From NCBI GenBank assembly GCA_021778575.1, contig JAJYCH010000356.1, forward strand, positions 1-5,663: 5,663 nt of DNA. Direction: 5' to 3'. Source of the DNA: Planctomycetota bacterium (GTDB lineage: Bacteria; Planctomycetota; Planctomycetia; Isosphaerales; Isosphaeraceae). Made by a program: the position numbers and the translations under genes. Under the pieces are notes generated by a model. It had not been told where the DNA came from. It did no database searches and saw only the letters and a program-made list of their open reading frames with translations. Below, piece after piece: positions 1 through 5,663 of this stretch (positions are counted from its first letter, which is position 1; the number at the start of each line of letters is the position of its first letter).

Positions 1-521
1 GCTCGGACCCCAGCGCCGATCATACCCAGGGCCGCCTGGTGGAAGTAGGCCGTCAACACGTCCTCGGTTGTCCCACCACCGATCGATCCCAGCAGCCCGA
101 AAACAACCGGATGATGCCACTTGTCGGGCGATTTGTCCCTCGACCTGAGATAAGGGACGAGCCCTTCGGCGGACCATCCCCAGGTCGATCCCAGAACCAG
201 GAGTTGCTCACCCATTTCCTGGCTCGCAATCCTGGTCGAAGGCGGCAAGATGGACACGTCAGCCAATCGGTTCAATTCGATCAACTCGGCCGTGGCTCCA
301 CGCCCGGCCGCCCGACAGCTCGCAGCGACGAGGACCCCTTCCAGAGGCCCCAACGACAGCCGGAGCCATCGACTCGTCCAGCTCTCCAGCCCTTCGGCAT
401 CACGAACCAGCCCTCTGGCGATCGCGCCTTCCAGCCCCCACGAGTGGGTGTAGCCACTGATCGGAAGGGCGGAGTCGGAGATTTGAAACAGAGCAAGGTT
501 CATCAAAGAGTTCTTATTCAT
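1..521 (-). CDS. ureF: Urease accessory protein UreF, 5' part (runs off the window)
   Basis: UreF works with UreD/UreH and UreG in the cytoplasm as a chaperone complex that delivers nickel to apo-urease and helps carbamylate the active-site lysine. The frame stays open from ATG at 521 to the window edge and gives 173 residues of a protein usually about 225-230 long, so the C-terminus is missing. Family hallmarks are visible: FQISDSALPISGYTHSWGLE at residues 12-31, close to the usual 'ADSALPIGGYSHSWGLE', and TAYFHQAALGMIGAGVR at 157-173, close to the conserved tail segment of the family. The start is uncertain. ATG at 521 has only a distant GAAGGA upstream, and ATG at 503 (residue 7, MNLALFQ) is an alternative that fits family N-termini as well. 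It follows ureC by 115 bp that hold a large inverted repeat. ureE is not between ureC and ureF. Identity is secure; the start is not. Confidence 0.93.
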   Translation of the reverse strand, partial: MNKNSLMNLALFQISDSALPISGYTHSWGLEGAIARGLVRDAEGLESWTSRWLRLSLGPLEGVLVAASCRAAGRGATAELIELNRLADVSILPPSTRIASQEMGEQLLVLGSTWGWSAEGLVPYLRSRDKSPDKWHHPVVFGLLGSIGGGTTEDVLTAYFHQAALGMIGAGVR

Positions 522-548
522 GGACGAAGGTTTTGCGTCCTTCGAAAT

Positions 549-617
549 CCGTAGGGTCCTCTGAGCGGACCATTTCGACGCAAGTGATGGGGATGGTCCG
601 CACAGCGGACCCTACGG
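549..617. repeat. Near-perfect inverted repeat, 25-bp arms (REP/MITE-like)
   Basis: Arm one is 549-573 and arm two 593-617, with a 19-nt spacer. The arms are reverse complements at 23 of 25 positions. Arm two contains its own palindrome, GTCCGC-ACA-GCGGAC (596-610), and arm one a degraded copy of it (GTCCTC-TGA-GCGGAC). The outer ends read CCGTAGGG and CCCTACGG. The element fills most of the ureC-ureF gap. It has no U-run after the stem in either direction, so it is not a classical intrinsic terminator, although such a stem could slow transcription or protect the upstream mRNA. Its symmetric nested structure suggests a REP-type or small non-autonomous mobile repeat; no target-site duplication is obvious. 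That it is multicopy is inferred. Confidence 0.8.
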
Positions 618-636
618 CTATTTGGTCAGACCCAGC

Positions 637-2358
637 TTAGAACAGGAAGTATCGCTGGGCCATTGGCAGAACGTCAATCGGCTCGCTGCTCACTTTCTCG
701 CCATCGACCCATACCTGATAGGTATCCGCGTCGACCCGGATGTCCGGAGTGGCTTCGTTGCGACGCATGTCCTTCTTGCCGATGTCGCGGCAATGCTTGA
801 CCGCGACCACCTCGCGCTGGAGGCCGTAACGCTCAACGATGCCCGCGTCGATACTGGCCTGCGAGACGAACGAGTAGCAAGACTTCGAGAGGGCGCGACC
901 ATAGGCGGCGAACTGAGGACGAGGGTAGACCGGCTGTGGGGTCGCGATGCTAGCGTTCGGGTCGCCCATCTGGGCCGAGACAAGCAGGCCGCCCTTGAGG
1001 ACCAGTTCGGGCTTCACCCCGAAGTACTCCGGCTTGTAGATCACCAGGTCGGCGATCTTGCCCCCTTCGATGCTGCCGACGTGATTGCCGATCCCGTGGG
1101 TGATGGCGGGATTGATCGTGTACTTGGCCACGTAACGCTTGACACGTTCGTTATCGTTCCGCGAGCTGTCGGTGTCCAGCGGACCGAGCTTCACCTTGTT
1201 CTTGTGGGCCGTCTGCCAGCAACGAACGATCGCCTCGCCGATCCGGCCCATGGCCTGCGAGTCGGAGCTCATCATGCTGATGATGCCCCGGTCGTGAAAA
1301 ATATCCTCGGCACCGATCGTCTCGGCGCGGATTCGGCTCTCGGCGAATGCCACGTCCTCGGGGATGTTCCTCGACAGGTGGTGGCAGACCATCAGCATAT
1401 CGAGGTGTTCGTCGATCGTGTTGACGGTGAAAGGTCGGGTCGGGTTGGTACTGGACGGGAGAACGTTGGGCAGAGCGGCGATGCTGATGATGTCGGGAGC
1501 GTGACCGCCTCCGGCCCCTTCGGTGTGGAAGCTGTGAATCGCCCGGCCCTTGAGAGCCGCGATCGAGTCGGCGAGGAAGCCCGACTCGTTGAGCGTGTCG
1601 GTATGGATGGCAATCTGGATGTCGTACTCGTCGGCGACCGTGAGACTCGTGTCGATGACGGCGGGAGTGGTCCCCCAGTCCTCGTGGAGCTTCAAGCCGC
1701 AGGCTCCGGCCTTGATCTGGTCTTCAAGCGGCTTGGCGATGCTGCCGTTCCCCTTGCCCAGGATACCGACGTTGATCGGCAGGCCCTCGAAGGCCTGGAG
1801 CATCCTCATGATGTTCCAGGGCCCCGGAGTGCAGGTCGTGGCCCAGGTTCCGGTTGCCGAGCCGGTACCGCCACCGATGAGGGTGGTGATTCCCGAGGCG
1901 ATGGCCGTCTCGATCTGCTGCGGACAGATGAAGTGGATATGGGTGTCAACGCCGCCGGCGGTGACGATTCTTCCCTCACCCGCGATGATCTCGGTTCCGG
2001 GACCGATCACCAGCCGGGGGTCGACTCCCGACTGGGTCAGCGGATTGCCCGACTTGCCGACGGCCACGATCCGCCCCTCGCGGATTCCAATGTCCCCCTT
2101 GACGATCCCCCAGTGATCGATAATTACCGCGTTGGTGATGACCAGGTCGCAGTGAGGGGGGCTCATCGCCTCGTCGAGCGAGCATTGAGCCTGACCATCG
2201 CGGATCGATTTACCACCGCCGAAGATCGATTCCTCACCATAGTCGGTGAAGTCCTGCTCGATTTCGATGATCAGCTCGCTATCCGCTAGCCTGATCCGAT
2301 CGCCAACCGTCGGGCCATATTTCTTCGCGTAGGCTTTCCGCGAGATCCGAACGCTCAT
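637..2358 (-). CDS. ureC: Urease alpha subunit UreC
   Basis: This is the catalytic subunit of nickel urease, hydrolysing urea to ammonia and carbamate in the cytoplasm as part of a UreABC oligomer. The product is 573 residues, the usual length (about 567-573). All known active-site residues are present at a constant +6 offset from Klebsiella numbering: nickel ligands H140 and H142 (THIHF), K223, the lysine to be carbamylated (GLKLHEDWG), H252 and H278, and D366 (MSSDSQAMG). Substrate and mobile-flap residues H225, C325 and H326 (MVCHHLSR) are also intact. I chose ATG at 2358 because it gives the family N-terminus ([22 protein letters not shown]) and has GGAAGG 10 nt upstream; the longer frame from GTG at 2376 would put that site inside the gene. 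It follows ureB after 54 bp and precedes ureF. The protein ends MAQRYFLF. Nothing suggests damage. Confidence 0.98.
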   Translation of the reverse strand: MSVRISRKAYAKKYGPTVGDRIRLADSELIIEIEQDFTDYGEESIFGGGKSIRDGQAQCSLDEAMSPPHCDLVITNAVIIDHWGIVKGDIGIREGRIVAVGKSGNPLTQSGVDPRLVIGPGTEIIAGEGRIVTAGGVDTHIHFICPQQIETAIASGITTLIGGGTGSATGTWATTCTPGPWNIMRMLQAFEGLPINVGILGKGNGSIAKPLEDQIKAGACGLKLHEDWGTTPAVIDTSLTVADEYDIQIAIHTDTLNESGFLADSIAALKGRAIHSFHTEGAGGGHAPDIISIAALPNVLPSSTNPTRPFTVNTIDEHLDMLMVCHHLSRNIPEDVAFAESRIRAETIGAEDIFHDRGIISMMSSDSQAMGRIGEAIVRCWQTAHKNKVKLGPLDTDSSRNDNERVKRYVAKYTINPAITHGIGNHVGSIEGGKIADLVIYKPEYFGVKPELVLKGGLLVSAQMGDPNASIATPQPVYPRPQFAAYGRALSKSCYSFVSQASIDAGIVERYGLQREVVAVKHCRDIGKKDMRRNEATPDIRVDADTYQVWVDGEKVSSEPIDVLPMAQRYFLF

Positions 2359-2368
2359 AGGTAGAAGA

Positions 2369-2374
2369 CCTTCC
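2369..2374 (-). promoter_or_regulatory. Ribosome binding site of ureC (decides the start)
   Basis: GGAAGG on the minus strand ends 10 nt before ATG 2358. It overlaps the GTG at 2376-2374, the only earlier in-frame start, which argues against that GTG being used. Confidence 0.55.
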
Positions 2375-2412
2375 ACTTCGGGATGGGATGGGACCAGACA
2401 CCGGGCCGAAGA

Positions 2413-2790
2413 TTACGGGGTTTTCTCGTCGCCATAGCCTTGTTCCGCGCAACGCTTCAGGCTGCTCTGGCGAGTGTAGGGATCGTCGAGTCGGCCCATG
2501 ACCAGGGCGTTGAAGCTGTAGACAACCCGCCGTCCCCCGTAAGGGATGAGCTGGACTTCCTTCGAGTCGCCGGGCTCGAACCGGGCCGACGAGCCGCTCG
2601 GCAGGTCGAGACGCATGCCGTACGCCTTCTCCCGGTCGAAGAAGAGTTCGCGATTGGTCTCGAAGAAATGGTAGTGAGCCCCGACCTGGATCGGCCGATC
2701 GCCGCGGTTGGTGACGCGGATCGTCACGACGGGTCGTCCCGCGTTCAGTTCGATGTCGGGCCCATCGAAGAGGTATTCGCCCGGAATCAT
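2413..2790 (-). CDS. ureB: Urease beta subunit UreB
   Basis: This is a small structural subunit of the UreABC holoenzyme. It has 125 residues and starts [18 protein letters not shown], as the family does. The core signatures [17 protein letters not shown] (about residues 30-46) and [18 protein letters not shown] (57-74) are present, followed by the strand ending [15 protein letters not shown]. About 17-20 residues follow the point where the 106-residue Klebsiella protein ends. This tail is charged and polar ([23 protein letters not shown]) and of unknown role; tails of varying length are common in this subunit. A strong Shine-Dalgarno sequence, GGAGG, lies 6 nt before the ATG. It is a separate gene, not fused to ureA, in the three-subunit arrangement usual for bacteria. 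It lies 53 bp after ureA and 54 bp before ureC on the same strand. Confidence 0.97.
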   Translation of the reverse strand: MIPGEYLFDGPDIELNAGRPVVTIRVTNRGDRPIQVGAHYHFFETNRELFFDREKAYGMRLDLPSGSSARFEPGDSKEVQLIPYGGRRVVYSFNALVMGRLDDPYTRQSSLKRCAEQGYGDEKTP

Positions 2791-2843
2791 GATCTTCCTC
2801 CCAGGAAATGCGGTTGGAACGAAGCGGAGACGGCTTCCGTGCG

Positions 2844-3146
2844 TCAGCGAATCGGGTCGTGGATGGTGACGAGCTTCGAGCCATCGGGAAAAGTCGGCTC
2901 GACCTGGATCATCGGAATCATCTCCGCGACACCCTCCATGACGTCGTCCCGGCCCAGGATCTCGCGACCCGCGCTCATGATCTCGGCGACCGACTTACCA
3001 TCGCGGGCCATCTCCATCAGTTCGGCAGTGATCAGCGACATCGCTTCGGGCACATTGAGCTTCAACCCACGCTCCTTCCGCGCCCGGGCCACCTGGGCCG
3101 CCACGAAGATGAGCAGCTTATCGCGTTCTTGCGGTGAAAGATGCAT
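2844..3146 (-). CDS. ureA: Urease gamma subunit UreA
   Basis: This is the smallest structural subunit of urease and belongs to the cytoplasmic UreABC complex. At exactly 100 residues it has the canonical length. It begins [43 protein letters not shown] family sequence, with [12 protein letters not shown] at residues 3-14, GLKLNVPEA at 27-35 and the helix [19 protein letters not shown] at 39-57. It closes with the conserved [29 protein letters not shown] lies 8 nt before the ATG. The gene starts 74 bp after the urea channel ends, with no clear promoter or terminator in that gap, so the two are probably co-transcribed. It is complete and intact. Confidence 0.97.
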   Translation of the reverse strand: MHLSPQERDKLLIFVAAQVARARKERGLKLNVPEAMSLITAELMEMARDGKSVAEIMSAGREILGRDDVMEGVAEMIPMIQVEPTFPDGSKLVTIHDPIR

Positions 3147-3220
3147 CTACAAAGCTCCAAAAGACGATCCGGGGGCTCGAGGACGAACGTTGACGATGAT
3201 AGAAGTGGCCCGGAGAACGG

Positions 3221-4129
3221 TCAGGTCGCAATCGATGGCTCTTGAGGGGCGACGTATTTCGACTCAAGCCATCCGAAGACCAGGACCATCCAGGTCGCCA
3301 GGACGAACGGCGTGGTCAAGGTCGGCAGCCCGGACAGCGGGAAATACTCGGTCAGTGGGATCGTGAGCAAGATTCCCAGCAAAGGCGGGATCAGCGAACG
3401 CTTCCACAGGTAAAGCGCCACGGCGGCCAACGTCGCGTTGTAGCCGTAAAGACCGAGCGCGATATCTTCCCTCGGAGAGTGCAGCAGGAAAGCCATCGAC
3501 GTGGCGATGATCGAGGCGGCGAGAACCCATGCCGCGTGTCGCCAATCGCTCAACGCGATGCCGACCAGGAACAGAATCCCCGCCCAGATGCTCCCCTGGA
3601 ATTTTACCTGGCCGATCCCGTGAAACACGGCTTCGATCGACGGGACGACAACCGGTGCCGGCGTGCCGGCCACCACAGCGGCCGGCTCGACCCGAGCCAC
3701 CCCCAGCGCGATCCCCAGAAAAAATACGGCCCAGGTCGTCACGATGAACGGCATCGTGTAAGTCGTGAATGGAACGAAACGTCGCATCAAACGCGTCAAA
3801 AAGGCTGCCACCACACAGCCAACGACCAGCAACCCGAGACTGCCGACGCCAGGACGAAAAAAGAAGAGTGTCGCGATGCCGACCAGTGATGAATTGAACC
3901 CATAGATCCCAGCCGAGACCTCCACCGCGTCGAACTTCGCCGCACCAGCGGTGATCGCCCCGATTGCCGAGCCAGCGACCGCTCCCACCGCCATGAGCGG
4001 CGAATTCACGAGGATACCGAGCGTGAACAAGCCCCCCGTCACGGCGTTTTCCTGGAAGAAAATCTGCCCGATGCCGCGCGCGACGGTCCGCACAGGAGCA
4101 GGAATCGCCTCGTCCGACACCCTAAACAT
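3221..4129 (-). CDS. Urea channel of the UT family
   Basis: This inner-membrane protein of 302 residues resembles the bacterial UT-type urea channels (SLC14/Yut family), which let urea diffuse through a selective pore. It is strongly hydrophobic and built from two homologous halves, as the family is: GIGQIFFQENAVTGGLFTLGI (19-39, written as its two parts GIGQIFFQENA and VTGGLFTLGI) pairs with GIGQVKFQ...AGILFLVGI (171-191); GIYGFNSSLVGIA (74-86) pairs with GLYGYNATLAAVA (226-238); YTMPFIVTTW (124-133) pairs with LTTPFVLATW (271-280). I chose ATG at 4129 because AGGA lies 9 nt upstream and the protein then begins in the family region. A GTG at 4192 would add 21 residues encoded by AT-rich DNA and is less likely. 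The gene directly precedes ureABC, which supports urea as the substrate. It is not a UreI or ABC-type urea transporter. Confidence 0.93.
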   Translation of the reverse strand: MFRVSDEAIPAPVRTVARGIGQIFFQENAVTGGLFTLGILVNSPLMAVGAVAGSAIGAITAGAAKFDAVEVSAGIYGFNSSLVGIATLFFFRPGVGSLGLLVVGCVVAAFLTRLMRRFVPFTTYTMPFIVTTWAVFFLGIALGVARVEPAAVVAGTPAPVVVPSIEAVFHGIGQVKFQGSIWAGILFLVGIALSDWRHAAWVLAASIIATSMAFLLHSPREDIALGLYGYNATLAAVALYLWKRSLIPPLLGILLTIPLTEYFPLSGLPTLTTPFVLATWMVLVFGWLESKYVAPQEPSIAT

Positions 4130-4140
4130 GGGTCCACATC

Positions 4141-4154
4141 CTATTAAAAAATAG
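4141..4154 (-). repeat. 14-bp inverted repeat at the ribosome binding site of the urea channel
   Basis: On the minus strand the bases read CTATT-TTTT-AATAG, a perfect 5-bp stem with a 4-nt loop. Its last base pairs overlap the AGGA (4139-4142) that serves ATG 4129. A hairpin here could partly hide the ribosome binding site. The stem is AT-rich and weak, so it may only be low-complexity sequence. Confidence 0.35.
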
Positions 4155-4221
4155 AAACGTCTGGTTTTATTGAATATTGGTGAAGGTGACACGGATCGGT
4201 GAAAATCGCACTCTCAAAGAC

Positions 4222-4232
4222 GTGACCGTCAC
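4222..4232. promoter_or_regulatory. Palindrome GTGACCGTCAC, candidate operator
   Basis: This is a perfect dyad of two GTGAC half-sites around one base, about 95 bp upstream of the urea channel start. A third GTGAC occurs at 4186-4190. The half-site recalls the TGTGA of Crp/Fnr-type regulators, but the 1-bp spacing does not fit their TGTGA-N6-TCACA sites, so no regulator can be named. Confidence 0.3.
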
Positions 4233-4447
4233 ATCTTTTCCCGTGATTTATCCGAAGTCAATGGGCAAGGCGAGACGACCTGCGCTTTGAGAGAATGTTA
4301 TCCACTGACCGAGATCATTCGCGTGAGCGGATCTTCACAATCGACGCGATGGGAGTGGCCACGAAGGGACGAAGACTCGCACGGGTAACGACGATCACTC
4401 ATCGTGCCGCGTGAGTCCTTGCAGGACGAACAAGCTGGCAAGACCGA

Positions 4448-5164
4448 TCAGCCGACCAGTTCGACCAGACCGGTCCGCAATTCGTAGGTCGCACCGACGA
4501 CCTTAACTTTCCCAGCCTTGACGGCGGTGGACACGATCGGGTCGAGGTTCTTGAGGCGCTCGACGCCGGCCTCGACATTCGCCTTGATGACATTGGTGAG
4601 CTTATCACCCGGACGACCAGCGGCGGCGGTCACGGCGGGCCTGATGGGATCGATCAGAGCATCTATCGACCCAGGCAGAACGTCCTTGGCATCGATGTGC
4701 TGGATGGCTGCTTTGACCGCGCCACACTGGCTGTGGCCCAGCACAATGATGAGCCCGACTCCGAGTTCGGCGACCGCGTATTCAATGCTTCCCTTCACGG
4801 TCGGACCGGCCCCACTGACAATATTCCCCGCGACCCGGACAACAAAAAGGTCGCCAACCCCTTGGTCGAAGATCAATTCCGGTGCCACTCGGGAGTCGGC
4901 GCAACCGACGATGATGGCGAGGGGGGCCTGTCCGTCGGCGAGCGCCGCGAAATCTTTCGGGCTTCGACCGGGGTTGGTGAGCTTCCCGTTCACGAACCGC
5001 TTATTGCCCTCGAGCAACCGAGCGAGCACCACTTCAGGATCGCGAGCCGAACCCGCCTGATCGACGGCGCTGGCGACCAGAGGCAGAGACAGGCTGGCAG
5101 CCGCCAAGCCGGTGAGTCGGACGAACTCGCGGCGGGAGGGATCTTGCATCGATCGTATTGTCAT
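4448..5164 (-). CDS. Beta-class carbonic anhydrase with a twin-arginine signal peptide
   Basis: This enzyme interconverts carbon dioxide and bicarbonate using zinc. The protein has 238 residues. The N-terminus carries a Tat-type signal: S10-R11-R12-E-F-V, then a hydrophobic stretch (LTGLAAASLSLPLVASA, 17-33) ending in an A-x-A cleavage site near residue 33, so export across the inner membrane after folding is predicted. The catalytic domain has zinc ligands C88 (GCADSR), H144 and C147 (GHSQCGAV), and the D90-R92 pair of the active site; RVAGNIV (110-116) and GSIEYAV (125-131) are typical of the family. ATG 5164 has AGGA 6 nt upstream. It lies 318 bp upstream of the urea channel on the same strand and has its own likely promoter at about 5340-5368. 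The link to urea breakdown, by handling its carbon dioxide, is inferred from position. Confidence 0.94.
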   Translation of the reverse strand: MTIRSMQDPSRREFVRLTGLAAASLSLPLVASAVDQAGSARDPEVVLARLLEGNKRFVNGKLTNPGRSPKDFAALADGQAPLAIIVGCADSRVAPELIFDQGVGDLFVVRVAGNIVSGAGPTVKGSIEYAVAELGVGLIIVLGHSQCGAVKAAIQHIDAKDVLPGSIDALIDPIRPAVTAAAGRPGDKLTNVIKANVEAGVERLKNLDPIVSTAVKAGKVKVVGATYELRTGLVELVG

Positions 5165-5300
5165 TATTCTTCCTGGTGTTCAAAGCGTGGATCCCTCGGA
5201 CTTGATTCGCGTTGATCGGGATGTCCCGCCGTGAAGCGGTCGCCGACCAGGTGTCAACACGAGGGTGTCGAGGAATATCATCGCGAGGAAAATTCTCAAA

Positions 5301-5327
5301 ATTCGGACATCGGTCGAAATTCCGAAT
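5301..5327 (-). repeat. 7-bp inverted repeat in the leader of the carbonic anhydrase gene
   Basis: ATTCGGA (5301-5307) and TCCGAAT (5321-5327) are perfect reverse complements separated by 13 nt. The dyad lies just downstream of the predicted transcription start near 5333, so it could be an operator or a 5'-UTR hairpin. Short dyads of this size also occur by chance. Confidence 0.35.
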
Positions 5328-5339
5328 CGTAAGGTCGTT

Positions 5340-5368
5340 CTTATACCACGATTGTGGCAAGCTGACAA
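5340..5368 (-). promoter_or_regulatory. Sigma-70-like promoter for the carbonic anhydrase gene
   Basis: On the minus strand, TTGTCA (5368-5363; 5 of 6 consensus bases) and TATAAG (5345-5340; 5 of 6) are separated by exactly 17 nt. Transcription would start near 5333 and give a leader of about 170 nt before ATG 5164. The spacer holds a small dyad, CCAC-GATT-GTGG (5346-5357), that could bind a regulator. It sits in the gap after the porin gene and points at the carbonic anhydrase. Confidence 0.55.
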
Positions 5369-5388
5369 AGACCCTGCTCAGCCCGTAG

Positions 5389-5406
5389 CCCGATTTCGCC
5401 TTCGGG
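5389..5406 (-). terminator. Weak hairpin after the porin gene, possible terminator
   Basis: CCCGA (5389-5393) and TCGGG (5402-5406) form a 5-bp GC-rich stem with an 8-nt loop, 27 nt past the porin stop codon. No U-run follows, so this is a poor intrinsic terminator, but its place between the porin stop and the next promoter fits. Confidence 0.25.
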
Positions 5407-5433
5407 TCGTCAATGAGCGAATGGATTTCGGCC

Positions 5434-5663
5434 TCAGAAGTAAAGCTGGAACCGCAACCAGAACATGTCGGCCGACTTCTGGAGGCCCCCGGGCCGGTAC
5501 TGGACCGGGCTGCCGAAGTCGCCGTGAAGCCAGAACATGTAAACCTTGACGTACTCGTTCCAGTACCAGTTCAGCCCAAGCTCGGTGGTCGTCGCTCGGT
5601 TTGACCAGAGGTTCGGGTCGGAAAATCCTCCGGAAAAAATCTCTTTTCCCAGAGCGAGTTCAC
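5434..5663 (-). CDS. Outer-membrane porin of the OprP/OprO type, C-terminal end only
   Basis: Only the last 75 residues and the TGA stop (5436-5434) are inside the window; the gene starts beyond the right edge. The fragment reads as two or three amphipathic beta-strands rich in aromatic residues: NLWSNRATTTELGLNWYWNEYVKVY, split here as NLWSNRATTTELGLNWYW and NEYVKVYMFWLHGDFGSPV, then DMFWLRFQLYF at the end. The pattern 'GLNWY-N-YVK-Y--W-H-DFG-PV' followed by a short loop and a final '-F-LYF' matches the phosphate-selective porin O/P family. The C-terminal phenylalanine is the usual signal for outer-membrane barrel assembly. Planctomycetes carry many such proteins, and substrate cannot be inferred from this end. 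Whether it belongs with the urea genes is unknown; the promoter after it suggests a separate unit. Confidence 0.8.
   Translation of the reverse strand, partial: ELALGKEIFSGGFSDPNLWSNRATTTELGLNWYWNEYVKVYMFWLHGDFGSPVQYRPGGLQKSADMFWLRFQLYF

Larger units (their letters stand above)
4130..4447 (-). other. 318-bp gap between carbonic anhydrase and urea channel; probable control region of the urea operon
   Basis: No gene is visible here on either strand. Reading towards the channel there are, in order: two short dyads just after the carbonic anhydrase stop (4415-4427 GTCCT-TGC-AGGAC; 4391-4405 ACGAT-CACTC-ATCGT) with no U-run; a 9-bp inverted repeat, CTTTGAGAG (4285-4293) with CTCTCAAAG (4211-4219); within its span the palindrome GTGAC-C-GTCAC (4222-4232); and an AT-rich stretch before the start. 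The best promoter I can find is poor: TTGACT (4256-4261), 17 nt, AAAGAT (4233-4238). If it is real, transcription would begin at the palindrome. A convincing sigma-54 site (GG-N10-GC in context) is not seen. Confidence 0.5.

Noticed and set aside
39..554. Plus-strand open frame opposite ureF, and the smaller minus-strand frame at 281-496
   Set aside because: Both are shadows of the ureF frame, whose protein matches the family along its whole visible length. The product is rich in P, R and Q without any domain.
622..2289. Long plus-strand open frame of 555 codons opposite ureC
   Set aside because: It lies antisense to a complete ureC with all catalytic residues. The composition (D, R, V, G-rich, no recognisable motif) is what the reverse strand of a GC-rich, codon-biased gene gives.
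2383..3366. Plus-strand frame of 327 codons spanning ureB, ureA and the channel end
   Set aside because: It crosses three well-supported minus-strand genes and their ribosome binding sites, and its product is low-complexity (R, S and A-rich).
4130..4192. Longer urea channel starting at GTG 4192
   Set aside because: The extra 21 residues come from AT-rich intergenic-like DNA, the GTG has no good ribosome binding site, and ATG 4129 has AGGA at proper spacing.
4391..4427. Intrinsic terminator after the carbonic anhydrase
   Set aside because: Two 5-bp dyads occur here (4415-4427 and 4391-4405), but neither is followed by a U-run on the minus strand, so I do not call a terminator.
5221..5260. 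TTGACA (minus strand, about 5252-5257) as a promoter closer to the carbonic anhydrase
   Set aside because: At 17 nt downstream the sequence is TCACGG, which does not resemble a -10 box. The pair at 5340-5368 is much better.
1..5663. CRISPR array, tRNA, rRNA, riboswitch or insertion sequence
   Set aside because: I saw no regularly spaced repeats, no cloverleaf-like or rRNA sequence, no recognisable riboswitch core and no transposase. The ureC-ureF repeat is too short to encode anything.

Overview
The window holds a urea-use locus, all on the minus strand, so gene order reads from high to low coordinates. From right to left: the last 75 codons of an outer-membrane porin of the OprP/OprO type (5663-5434, cut by the window edge); a beta-class carbonic anhydrase with a twin-arginine signal peptide (5164-4448); a UT-family urea channel (4129-3221); the three urease structural genes ureA (3146-2844), ureB (2790-2413) and ureC (2358-637); and the first 173 codons of the accessory gene ureF (521-1, cut by the window edge). 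The plus strand carries no convincing gene; its long open frames are shadows of the minus-strand genes.

The organism is a GC-rich Gram-negative-type bacterium. The porin means an outer membrane. The aromatic-rich OprP-like C-terminus, the palindromic repeat between ureC and ureF, and the general gene style suggest a planctomycete, possibly of the Isosphaeraceae. That is an impression from pattern, not a demonstrated placement.

Functionally the channel brings in urea, UreABC hydrolyses it in the cytoplasm to ammonia and carbon dioxide (via carbamate), and UreF helps load nickel into UreC. The channel, ureA, ureB, ureC and ureF are on one strand with gaps of 74, 53, 54 and 115 bp, so they could be one operon. 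The carbonic anhydrase lies 318 bp upstream of the channel and has its own good sigma-70-like promoter. Its predicted export places it outside the cytoplasm while urease stays inside. This recalls the cytoplasmic urease, urea channel and periplasmic carbonic anhydrase of Helicobacter pylori, built here from different protein families.

The genes themselves are intact and ordinary: every urease active-site residue is present. The most unusual DNA is the 69-bp inverted repeat (25-bp arms with two mismatches) between ureC and ureF. No clearly new system is visible. The points worth following are that repeat, the compartment split between carbonic anhydrase and urease, and small dyad structures in the two upstream regions.
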